From the NCBI GenBank assembly GCA_002422315.1, contig DIUJ01000011.1, forward strand, positions 20,434 to 36,202: 15,769 bases of DNA, written 5' to 3'. Source of the stretch: Bacteroidetes bacterium UBA6161. Lineage in GTDB: Bacteria; Bacteroidota; Bacteroidia; NS11-12g; UBA955. The stretch's first letter is position 1; every line of letters begins with the position of its first letter. The notes below the pieces were generated by a model, which worked only from the letters and a program-made list of their open reading frames with translations, was not told the origin of the DNA and searched no databases. This document shows positions 7,183 to 14,715 of this stretch, in pieces. A program made the translations under genes and the position numbers.

Positions 7183-7190
7183 CAAAATTA
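7183..7190 (-). promoter_or_regulatory. -7 promoter box for the PTPS-folE-SDR operon
   Basis: The minus strand reads TAATTTTG, matching TAnnTTTG, about 44 nt before the GTG start. The predicted leader is near 38 nt. No TTG is seen at -33, where the upstream terminator hairpin sits. Confidence 0.4.
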
Positions 7191-7204
7191 TGCTAAAAAA
7201 AATA

Positions 7205-7234
7205 AAACCCCCGATGAAATTTCAGCGAGGGTTT
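7205..7234 (-). terminator. Intrinsic terminator after the anti-sigma/beta-barrel gene
   Basis: Imperfect hairpin: AAACCC (7205-7210) pairs with GGGTTT (7229-7234), followed inwards by CG/CG and TGAAA/TTTCA. On the minus strand the stem is followed by TTTTATTTTTTTT, and on the plus strand by eight T (7232-7239). It can work in both directions, but the only gene reading into it closely is the minus-strand gene ending at 7260. Confidence 0.75.
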
Positions 7235-7259
7235 TTTTTAAGGTTTAGAAATAAACTAA

Positions 7260-8954
7260 TTACGCTCTGGGTGTAGGCTTAGGACTCGGTGCTTTAATGG
7301 TAGGTGCTGGTCTTGATGTGTTTCCTCCAGAACTAGTTCCTGTTCGGTTTCGGTTTCTGTGTGGAACCGTATTTGTATCGGTTTCTGTTTCTCTGTATAT
7401 GCCTCCATTGCCATTCGGCTGACTATCCGTTTCTTCCATTTCTTCTACTTTGTATTTAGATTTAAAAGTTTTTGGGTCGCAAGGCAAATCTTTGCAAGGC
7501 AGGTATCTTATATTTTCATCAGAAGAGTCTATTGTTAAACTATCGTAAACTGTTTCCTTGTAATAGCCTTCCTTAACAACTTTCTTTTCGTAACGAGAAG
7601 TACTTAAATTAAAAATTACGCCAATTTTAAAGAAGTTGTATTCTTGGGCAAGATCGCTTAGGTTTCGGCGATAGCTTAATCCATTAAATTGTGCGTTATT
7701 TAAGTCCATTAGTTTTGCTTCGGTTGCCCCCATGTATTCGTATCTTGCATCTAAAGAAATAGTTCTGTTTAGTTGTACTCTTACTCCCACTCCAATTCCG
7801 TAGTTTAGACTTGCAGAGGTATAGGCATTGTTATAAGAACTTCTTTCATGGTCTATAAGCGGAGTATAGGATTTTACAAGTTGCCCTGTTGCATTTATTC
7901 TTGGTCCAGCAAAAGCTGTGAAATAGGGAACAATAACATTGCCTGTGTATTCTACATGAAATCGAGCAAAAATATCGTATGCCCTATTGCTAAGTCTAGT
8001 GAATCCGCTATCTAAAGTGGTGGTATTTAATTCCACATTCGATTTTTCACTTTTACCCATAAATTGAACCCCGAAGTCAAGTCCACCATAAATTCCTATA
8101 TTGTTTGTTTTTAGCCTCTTTGCATGACCTGACATAAATTGAAGGTTAAATCCACCGGAGTTGTATAGTTCTTGAGTCCATTCTCTTTGGCCAGTAAAGT
8201 GTAATCCAATCCAAAAGTCTTGTATAGGAGAGTATTCCGATTGGTATATGTATTCGTACTCTTCGGGCACCCATACTTTTCGGTATATATTTTTTTGGAA
8301 GGTTTGCCTAATTGCTTTTATGGCAGTGTCCTGTTCTGTTTTTTCTTGTATTGATTCTGTTTCTAGTTCATTGTTTATGTTGTTTGATTTGAGGTTTTTA
8401 TGGTTAGCCAAGGGCTTCTCCAATAAATTCTCATTGGGTTTTTTATCCATCGGGATTTCTAGGATTAAGTCTGATTCACCCTTTAAGTTATTAGAAATCG
8501 AATTGGATATATCATTTTGGTTCCAGGTTTTTTGGTCTGCGGAAGATTTTATGTTTTGGGTAAAGTTATTTTGTTTTTCTATATTCCCCTCTACGGTTGA
8601 AAAGTACTCCCTTTCGGTGTTCTCATAAGGTTTGTGGGTTTCGGAAACTTCTATTTCTTTTTTTGTTTCCTTCAAGTTTTCATTTGTAGGGAATGAATTT
8701 TTGGACATTTGTGGGGTGCTAAGCATAAAATAGCCTGCAATACCCATCATACTTAATAGTGTCATAAGCAGTATAATTAATTTGGTTTTTCTTTTTGGTT
8801 TTATTTCAGTGGGTTGAAAAAAAGGAATGCCTTTGTTTTCCTCTTGGTCTAACATATTTGCCATGTCCAACCAATCCTGGGGGTCGTATTCGGCCTCCCA
8901 GTTTTGTAAGGATTTAAATGCATCATCTTGTAATATTTCCTTTGGATCTTTCAT
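7260..8954 (-). CDS. Anti-sigma-like membrane protein with C-terminal beta-barrel-like domain
   Basis: A 564-aa protein encoded with the ECF sigma gene (4-nt ATGA overlap). Residues about 10-36 (DDAFKSLQNWEAEYDPQDWLD in outline) resemble the short N-terminal segment found in Bacteroidota proteins paired with ECF sigma factors, a likely sigma-binding region. A basic stretch KPKRKTK precedes one transmembrane helix (about 59-78). Residues about 80-230 are a polar Asn/Glu/Lys-rich linker. Residues about 245-457 have alternating aromatic/Gly strands (FWIGLHF, GIYGGLDFGVQF, LNYGIGVGVRVQL, YNFFKIGVIFNL) typical of 8-10-strand outer-membrane barrels. The tail (459-564) has Cys487 and Cys492, then a Thr/Asn/Arg and Pro-rich low-complexity end. 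Function is inferred: a membrane regulator of the sigma factor sensing the envelope. Confidence 0.7.
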   Translation of the reverse strand: MKDPKEILQDDAFKSLQNWEAEYDPQDWLDMANMLDQEENKGIPFFQPTEIKPKRKTKLIILLMTLLSMMGIAGYFMLSTPQMSKNSFPTNENLKETKKEIEVSETHKPYENTEREYFSTVEGNIEKQNNFTQNIKSSADQKTWNQNDISNSISNNLKGESDLILEIPMDKKPNENLLEKPLANHKNLKSNNINNELETESIQEKTEQDTAIKAIRQTFQKNIYRKVWVPEEYEYIYQSEYSPIQDFWIGLHFTGQREWTQELYNSGGFNLQFMSGHAKRLKTNNIGIYGGLDFGVQFMGKSEKSNVELNTTTLDSGFTRLSNRAYDIFARFHVEYTGNVIVPYFTAFAGPRINATGQLVKSYTPLIDHERSSYNNAYTSASLNYGIGVGVRVQLNRTISLDARYEYMGATEAKLMDLNNAQFNGLSYRRNLSDLAQEYNFFKIGVIFNLSTSRYEKKVVKEGYYKETVYDSLTIDSSDENIRYLPCKDLPCDPKTFKSKYKVEEMEETDSQPNGNGGIYRETETDTNTVPHRNRNRTGTSSGGNTSRPAPTIKAPSPKPTPRA

Positions 8955-9556
8955 GGTTTTTTTGCATTTTGGTTTAAAATCAATTCTTTAAGAATTTTTC
9001 TGGCATGGTTCACATGCCACTTGCTTGTTCCTTCTGAAATGGAGAGTTCTTCTGCAATTTCATGATGTTTGAAATTCTCTATGGCATATAAGGTAAAAAC
9101 TAATCTACTTGTATCTGGCAATTGGTTAAGAAGTAGCATCAAATCCTGTACATAAAGATGTTGTAAGATTTCAGGTTCAATGTATGCGCTTTTTTCGGTA
9201 ACTTCGGTTTCTAAGGTATATATTTTTACTTGTTTTCGAACCAAATCTAAAGCTGTTCTCTGGATTATAGTATATATCCAAGCATCCAAATTTTTCTCTT
9301 TATCAAAAAGATGGATATTTTTAAAGACCTTTAAAAAACCCATGTTCATGGCATCCTTTGCATCCTCTTTATTCTTAAAGTACCTTAAACATAGTCCCAT
9401 CATTTTCCCATAATATTTTTTATAAAGTACTTCCTGTGCACTTCGTTTTTTCTCCATACAGCCAGATATTATTGTATCTAAAAAAGCCTTTTCATCGATA
9501 TTCTTTTCTTCCGAATATATGATGTTGTTGGCTGATGTATTCACAAAATTTTCCAT
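8951..9556 (-). CDS. ECF-type RNA polymerase sigma factor
   Basis: A 201-aa group 4 sigma-70 factor. Region 2 covers about residues 38-108 (core-binding and -10 recognition; NKEDAKDAMNMGFLKVFKN and LDAWIYTIIQRTALDLVRK). Region 4 covers about 137-190 (LNQLPDTSRLVFTLY, then the HTH HHEIAEELSISEGTSKWHVNHARK). There is no region 3, as expected. Its stop overlaps the start of the anti-sigma-like gene, so the pair is co-translated and probably forms a sigma/anti-sigma module. The regulon is unknown. The leader is long (about 100 nt) if the TACCTTTG at 9661-9668 is the promoter. Confidence 0.92.
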   Translation of the reverse strand: MENFVNTSANNIIYSEEKNIDEKAFLDTIISGCMEKKRSAQEVLYKKYYGKMMGLCLRYFKNKEDAKDAMNMGFLKVFKNIHLFDKEKNLDAWIYTIIQRTALDLVRKQVKIYTLETEVTEKSAYIEPEILQHLYVQDLMLLLNQLPDTSRLVFTLYAIENFKHHEIAEELSISEGTSKWHVNHARKILKELILNQNAKKP

Positions 9557-9660
9557 GCTTTTATACTTGCATTACGAAAGGATGAGATAAATGGTTGGGG
9601 AGTGATAGGATATATTTTTTAAATATAAGTAAATCAATGATATAAAAATTATTCTAAGTG

Positions 9661-9668
9661 CAAAGGTA
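9661..9668 (-). promoter_or_regulatory. Possible -7 box for the sigma factor operon
   Basis: The minus strand reads TACCTTTG, matching TAnnTTTG, 105 nt before the start codon. No TTG at -33. It is the best match I see in the region, but an autoregulated ECF promoter of another type could be used instead. Confidence 0.25.
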
Positions 9669-9840
9669 AGACAATAATGACTAGGAATTAGAAGGGGTAA
9701 TTTGATTTTATCGTTATTGGAAAATAAACTGATGTAAGTCGAAACAATTTTTTCAATAAGATGTTTAAAGCAATAGAATCAGGGAAATGCGAATTTTAAA
9801 ACATTAACGAAAAGAAATTTAAAAAATCGGGTTTAAAAAA

Positions 9841-9870
9841 TTGCGAATAAATAAAAAAGTATTAATTTAG
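9841..9870 (+). promoter_or_regulatory. Promoter for citrate synthase
   Basis: TTG (9841-9843), a 19-nt spacer and TAATTTAG (9863-9870), one mismatch from the -7 consensus. Transcription would begin near 9876, leaving a leader of about 45 nt. Confidence 0.5.
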
Positions 9871-9920
9871 CGACCCAATTCAAAAGCAAGTAAATTTATT
9901 ATAGACACAACAATACCAAT

Positions 9921-11210
9921 ATGTCAGACAACAAAGCAATTATTATTTTAGACGGAAAAGAGTATGAGTTTCCAGTTATTGAAGGTAGCGAAGGAGAGAA
10001 AGCGATAGATATTTCTAATCTTCGTTCACAAACCGGCCACATTACCTTAGATGTAGGGTACAAGAATACTGGAGCAACAAAAAGTTCTATTACTTTTTTA
10101 GATGGAGAGCAAGGTATATTGCACTATAGAGGCTACACGATAGAAGAATTAGCGGAGAAAGCTTCTTTTACCGAAGTTTCGTACCTTTTATTAAAAGGGC
10201 AACTGCCAACCCAAACAGAGCTTACTGCTTTTGATGAGGATATTAAGCACCATACCTTAGTAAACGAGGATTTACAAAACATATTTAAATCTATTCCTAC
10301 TGGTTCTCACCCAATGGGTCAGTTAATTTCTATGGTTTCAGCATTGTCTGCTTATTACCCAAAGTCTTTAGATCCAAATAGGCCTGATGACCAAAAGTGG
10401 AGAACAATCATGCGTTTGATGGCTAAAATGCCAACCCTATGCGCTATGATTTATAAAAAGAGAATAGGTCATCCTCTAATTTACCCAAACAATAAATTAG
10501 ATTATGTTTCTAATTACTTAAACATGACATTCAAGCATGTTTCTGATGACTACGAAATAGACCCAGTATTTGTAGATGCAATGAATAAATTGCTTATACT
10601 TCATGCCGACCACGAACAAAACTGTTCTGCTTCTACTGTAAGATTAGTTGGTTCTTCTCATGCAAATTTATATGCTACTATAGCTGCTGGAACTGCTGCA
10701 CTATGGGGTCCTTTACACGGAGGTGCTAACCAACAGGTTTTAGAAATGCTGGAAGCTATACAAAACGATGGAGGAAATGTTGCTAAGTTTATTGAAAAAG
10801 CAAAAGATAAAAATGATCCATTTAGATTAATGGGCTTTGGACATAGGGTATATAAAAATTTCGACCCAAGAGCGAAAATCATTAAAAAAGCTTGTGATGA
10901 TATATTAAATAAACTAGGAATTAATGATCCTGTTTTAGAAATAGCTAAAAAACTAGAGGAAACTGCGCTTAATGACCCATATTTTGTAGAAAGAAAATTA
11001 TATCCAAACGTAGATTTTTATTCTGGTATAATATATAGGGCAATGGGATTCCCAACAGATATGTTCACAGTTCTATTTGCACTTGGTCGTTTGCCAGGTT
11101 GGATTGCACAATGGAAAGAAATGACCAACGAAAATCAACCTATAGGTCGTCCTCGTCAAATCTATACAGGAAGCAATATTCGCCCATTTGTTCCTATCGA
11201 AAAAAGATAA
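9921..11210 (+). CDS. gltA: Citrate synthase
   Basis: A 429-aa type II-like citrate synthase that condenses acetyl-CoA and oxaloacetate to citrate in the first step of the TCA cycle. Active-site blocks are intact: HADHEQN (residues 228-234), WGPLHGGAN with catalytic His266, GFGHRVYKN with His308, and NVDFYSG with catalytic Asp365. C-terminal GRPRQIYTG (409-417) binds CoA/oxaloacetate in the family. The length and N-terminal beta domain (residues 1-60) resemble the longer hexameric bacterial enzymes, which are often inhibited by NADH; whether this one is cannot be told here. It is monocistronic, with its own promoter upstream and a strong terminator after it. Confidence 0.97.
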   Translation: MSDNKAIIILDGKEYEFPVIEGSEGEKAIDISNLRSQTGHITLDVGYKNTGATKSSITFLDGEQGILHYRGYTIEELAEKASFTEVSYLLLKGQLPTQTELTAFDEDIKHHTLVNEDLQNIFKSIPTGSHPMGQLISMVSALSAYYPKSLDPNRPDDQKWRTIMRLMAKMPTLCAMIYKKRIGHPLIYPNNKLDYVSNYLNMTFKHVSDDYEIDPVFVDAMNKLLILHADHEQNCSASTVRLVGSSHANLYATIAAGTAALWGPLHGGANQQVLEMLEAIQNDGGNVAKFIEKAKDKNDPFRLMGFGHRVYKNFDPRAKIIKKACDDILNKLGINDPVLEIAKKLEETALNDPYFVERKLYPNVDFYSGIIYRAMGFPTDMFTVLFALGRLPGWIAQWKEMTNENQPIGRPRQIYTGSNIRPFVPIEKR

Positions 11211-11232
11211 TTTAAATTTATTATTATATAGT

Positions 11233-11259
11233 AAGCCTCGGCAAGTCCGGGGCTTTTTT
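11233..11259 (+). terminator. Intrinsic terminator after citrate synthase
   Basis: AAGCCTCGG (11233-11241) pairs with CCGGGGCTT (11247-11255), a 9-bp stem with one G-U pair and a 5-nt loop, followed by six T (11254-11259). It ends at the stop codon of the convergent cyclophilin gene. Confidence 0.85.
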
Positions 11260-12823
11260 ATTCCGTAATTCTTGATATGGAGAGGATTTGATCCCCAATA
11301 TGTATTTGGTTTACTATTTCCATTCCTTTAACTACTTCCCCCAATTGGGTATATTTGCCATCTAGGTTTGTGGTATAAGTATGTGTAATAAAGAATTGAA
11401 CACCTTCTGAATCTTTTCCTGCAGATGCTAAGCCTACGCTGCCAGGCTTATAGGAGCGCACACTTGAAAATTCGCTCTTTTGAATCCAATTTAAAGAACC
11501 CCAGCCATCGCCTCTCGGGCAGCCACCTTGAATGACAAAATTAGGAACCACTCTATGAAAAAACTTCTTGTTGTAATAGCCAGAGTCTACAAGTTTTAAG
11601 AAATTGGTTACAGAAGCAGGAGTTTCTTCAACTAAAAGAACTATTTCTATATCCCCCTTGGTTGTCGAAATTCTTACTTTTTGGTTGCTAGGAATTTTTT
11701 CAGCAAAAGCCCAGTCTATTGGGTTTGTATATCCAGTATTAAAGTAGGAAGAGTACTGGTAGGATTTGCCCTGTATACTTAAAATGGTTTTTTGCAAATC
11801 TATCCAAGTCTCTAAATCTTGGGGAAGGCTAAGACTGTTTTGAATCTCTGTAAGTTTATCTACCCCTACAAAAGAGACGCTTTTTTTGTTTGCTATTCTG
11901 TCTTGTATAAACTCACATGTTCTAGAAATTAATGCAATATCTTTACTCTGCAAAGCAATATGTAAGATAGAATCATCTACAAAAAGTGTAGCATGATGGG
12001 TAAAGTATTGTTCAAGAGCGTTGTATTTTACTAAAGAAGACATATTGGAGGAAAGTATAAAAAGACATACGCCGCTACTTAGTTTTGTTTTTTGTAAATA
12101 CTGAACTTGGGCGTACGGGCTATTGTAAAAAGCAAGAGAGTCTTCGAGTGCTTTGGTATTGTCAACCAATGTTTTGTTTGTAACAATTGGCTTTGGTTTG
12201 TCTGCAAATATTTTTTGAACAAGTTCCTTTGTTTCCTCTTCAACTCCTTTATTTTGTTTTAAAAGCTTAGCACATACTTTCTGTAACTTAGGATATTCTT
12301 GGGTATAATTTAGGTTTTTATTTCTTTTAGCTTGATACAAACCCCTAACCCAAAATCGAATAAAATGGTGGTCTACATTTTTTTCTGAATTTAAGATTTC
12401 TACAAAAAGTTGTGAAACATCCCATTGCGAAGTTTTGCCTATAGATTCCAAGGCAAAAAGAAAAGCATCTCTATTTTGCAGTCGTTCTATTCTATCTAAC
12501 ATAAGATAAAAAGATTCTTTGCATTTGGTTTGGCCAATACTGTATACCAGGTATTTTGACAAACTATCCTCTTGTATTTTATCTAACTCATCAAACAAAT
12601 ATCGTATAAACATAGAATCTTGAACGCTTCCAAATCCAAGGTATGCCATTTTTCTCTCCTCGTAATCATTGCTTTGAAAAAAGGGGAGCAACGATTCTGC
12701 TTGCCTATTGTATATATGGGAGTAAATAGTTTGTAGGTTCTTATTTTCCGAAAACAGGTTTTGTGCCCAAGCAGAACTGAAATTTAAAAGATATAAGAAG
12801 GCAAATAAGTGTATTTTTTTCAT
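11258..12823 (-). CDS. Exported HEAT-like/cyclophilin peptidylprolyl isomerase
   Basis: A 521-aa protein with a signal peptide (cleavage likely after FSSAWA, about residue 20). Residues about 25-350 are helical, with repeated short helix pairs suggestive of HEAT-like repeats (for example YEERKMAYLGFGSV and DAFLFALESIGK). Residues about 378-521 are a cyclophilin-type PPIase domain: FFHRVVPNFVIQGG, SVGLASAGKDSEGVQFFITH and LDGKYTQLGEV. The catalytic Arg of FHR and the Gln-Phe-Phe core are kept. The position of human CypA His126 is Tyr, as in some bacterial homologues. It should act in the periplasm on folding of exported proteins, with the helical part perhaps a scaffold. It is convergent with gltA; its stop overlaps the end of the gltA terminator. 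Confidence 0.85.
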   Translation of the reverse strand: MKKIHLFAFLYLLNFSSAWAQNLFSENKNLQTIYSHIYNRQAESLLPFFQSNDYEERKMAYLGFGSVQDSMFIRYLFDELDKIQEDSLSKYLVYSIGQTKCKESFYLMLDRIERLQNRDAFLFALESIGKTSQWDVSQLFVEILNSEKNVDHHFIRFWVRGLYQAKRNKNLNYTQEYPKLQKVCAKLLKQNKGVEEETKELVQKIFADKPKPIVTNKTLVDNTKALEDSLAFYNSPYAQVQYLQKTKLSSGVCLFILSSNMSSLVKYNALEQYFTHHATLFVDDSILHIALQSKDIALISRTCEFIQDRIANKKSVSFVGVDKLTEIQNSLSLPQDLETWIDLQKTILSIQGKSYQYSSYFNTGYTNPIDWAFAEKIPSNQKVRISTTKGDIEIVLLVEETPASVTNFLKLVDSGYYNKKFFHRVVPNFVIQGGCPRGDGWGSLNWIQKSEFSSVRSYKPGSVGLASAGKDSEGVQFFITHTYTTNLDGKYTQLGEVVKGMEIVNQIHIGDQILSISRITE

Positions 12824-12827
12824 TTGT

Positions 12828-12854
12828 AAAAGTATGCTAACAAAAGTATGCTAA
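12828..12854 (-). repeat. Tandem 14-nt duplication containing a promoter box
   Basis: AAAAGTATGCTAA occurs at 12828-12840 and again at 12842-12854, a 14-nt period. On the minus strand the upstream copy contains TACTTTTG, a full -7 match, while the downstream copy reads TACTTTTA and has lost the final G. Confidence 0.7.
12841..12848 (-). promoter_or_regulatory. -7 promoter box for the cyclophilin gene
   Basis: The minus strand reads TACTTTTG (TAnnTTTG), 17 nt before the ATG at 12823. The implied leader is about 12 nt. No TTG at -33. Confidence 0.45.
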
Positions 12855-13076
12855 ATATTCAAAAAGTAAGATGTATATAAAAGGAGAAAGAAAGTTTAGG
12901 GTGTTTAAGTAATTGTAAAACTAGTTTATACTGCACAAAATAAAGAAATTCCAAAATCTAAATTAATGAAATGGGATTTTATATTTATAAAAAGGAAATT
13001 GAAATTAAGGAATTGGAACTGTGTGTTTTTAGTTTTAGGTGCAATATTGTAACTGCACAAACCAAAATTTATAAGT

Positions 13077-14605
13077 ATGAACACACACAATTATTTAAGA
13101 CCCAAATGGGCTGGACAAACTTTGACTAACTTTTCTAAAATAGTAGTCTTTATTTTACTCTTTATTTCCTTAAAATCTACTGCACAGGTAGATTTAACAT
13201 CCACCGGAGGAACAACTACAGGGACTTTTACCACCCTTAAAGGCGCTTTTGATGCCATTAACGCAGGAACGCATCAAGAGGTGATTACAATAGAAATTAC
13301 AGTGAATACTACGGAAACTGCTACTGCGGAATTAATTGCTAGCGGAACTGGAAGTGCGAATTATAGTGCGGTAGATATTTATCCTACCCAATCTGGGTTA
13401 AGAATTACAATAAATAGTACCTCTGCTACATTAATTAGGCTGAATGGTGCAGACAATGTTACATTTGATGGAAGAGTTAATCGAACTGGCACAAGCGTGG
13501 ACTTGGAGATTGTAAATACTTCTACTTCTGCAAATGCCAACATATTTGAGTTTATAAATGGTGCATCTAATAATATTATAGAATATTGCTTGAGAGGTTT
13601 TGGAACTAAAGCAATGTTTAATTTTGGAACAACATCTATTTCAAATGGAAACAATAATAATATTATACGAAAAAATAAGCTAACAAATAACGGCGGAGAT
13701 AATTATTTCGAGTTATAATCCTCTAATAACAATGGTGCAGGGAATGCGTTTGGAGTGAAGGTGCGTGACTAAGTTTTGGCACAAGGCACTAGCGGAACTC
13801 AGGTTACAGAACCCCACGTGAATTTGACTTGGGATATTGATAAAACCAATGCAAATTCTTCTCCTACCATAGATCTGGTATTCCAGTGGGAAAGTAGCCA
13901 AGAGCAAAATAGCATCAGTAGTTTCAGGTTGAACCATTTCAATTCCTCCACACCTGCTTGGGAATTTGCCTCTGGTACATCTGGTAGCGTGTCTGGTGTT
14001 ACTACTAAAACTATGTTGCATGCCGGATATATTGAAACTTTTCTCCTTTCGCTATTGTGGAATCCAGTACGTTATTACCTTCTACGCTTGTTGATTTTTT
14101 TGCTAAAGCAGAATCCCAAACAGCAGTATTACAATGGACTACTACTTCAGGAATGGACAATAGTCATTTTAAAGTACAAAAAAGTGTAGATGGACATATT
14201 TGGAAAACAATAGGTAGAGTAGAAGGATCTGGGACAAGTTACGCAAAAAGAGAGTATGGTTTTATAGAGGATAACCCCTATGATTTAACTTTTTATAGAC
14301 TCTTGCAAATTGATAAGGATGGTAAGCAAAACTATAGTAGTGTGCGCCTAGTTCAATTGTATAAAGAATTGATAAAAAAGAACTTAGTTTCTATATGTCC
14401 AAATCCTTCAAATGGAGCACTTTTTATAGAGCCTGTTTTATTAGAGCCCTTATTTATAAGTATTTATGATATAAATGGCAAACTATTATACAAGGGGGAG
14501 GTTTCTCAAATCTTTAATATACAAAATCTTGCAAATGGTATTTATTTAATTGAGGTGGTTTCTGGGAATATGGTTGAAAGAATTAAGTTTTTAGTGCAAA
14601 AGTAG
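13077..14605 (+). pseudogene. Decayed T9SS surface protein gene (two stops and a frameshift)
   Basis: Three pieces of one gene. The N-terminal piece has a signal peptide (IVVFILLFISLKSTAQ) and beta-helix-like sequence (LNGADNVTFDGR, NGASNNIIEY), and ends at TAA 13716-13718. The same frame continues through a second TAA (13770-13772) into GTSGTQVTEPHVNLTWDIDK and a sequence ending HAGYIET. At about 14039-14046 one base is missing from a T run, and the next frame continues as SPFAIVESSTLLP, an Fn3-like domain (VQKSVDGHIWKTIGRV) and a T9SS type A sorting domain (CPNPSNG to FLVQK, ending 14605). Intact relatives in Bacteroidota are usually much longer, so an internal deletion is also likely. The first piece may still be translated (213 aa) but lacks the sorting signal. 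Sequencing error cannot be excluded for the frameshift. Confidence 0.8.
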
Positions 14606-14645
14606 CTGCTGTTCGTCGGGTTTTATAATAAAAACATATAAAAAT

Positions 14646-14675
14646 TTGTAAGATTGATTTTAATAATTAGATTTG
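14646..14675 (+). promoter_or_regulatory. Promoter for the GLUG-repeat surface protein
   Basis: TTG (14646-14648), a 19-nt spacer and TAGATTTG (14668-14675): both boxes and the spacing fit the Bacteroidota consensus. Transcription should begin near 14680, giving a leader of about 36 nt. Confidence 0.6.
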
Positions 14676-14715
14676 CAGGTTCAGAATAAATAGGGAACGC
14701 ACAGCCCTACAATTT

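Larger units (their letters stand above)
9557..9920. other. Divergent intergenic region between the sigma factor and citrate synthase
   Basis: A 364-nt AT-rich region without a credible gene or an RNA that I recognise. It contains the citrate synthase promoter (9841-9870) and a candidate sigma-gene -7 box (9661-9668). A weak AT palindrome lies at about 9611-9626. Nothing else stands out. Confidence 0.6.

Noticed and set aside
8248..8628. A 126-codon open frame on the plus strand
   Set aside because: It lies antisense inside the anti-sigma/barrel gene and has a Phe/Ser-rich composition expected from the complement of that coding sequence.
9557..9840. A structured RNA or riboswitch upstream of the sigma factor or citrate synthase
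   Set aside because: Only a weak AT palindrome is visible, with no recognisable conserved RNA motif.
14036..14050. Programmed frameshifting joining the two halves of the surface protein
   Set aside because: The short T run has no clear slippery heptamer or downstream structure that I can see, and two separate in-frame stops upstream already break the gene, so decay is the simpler explanation.
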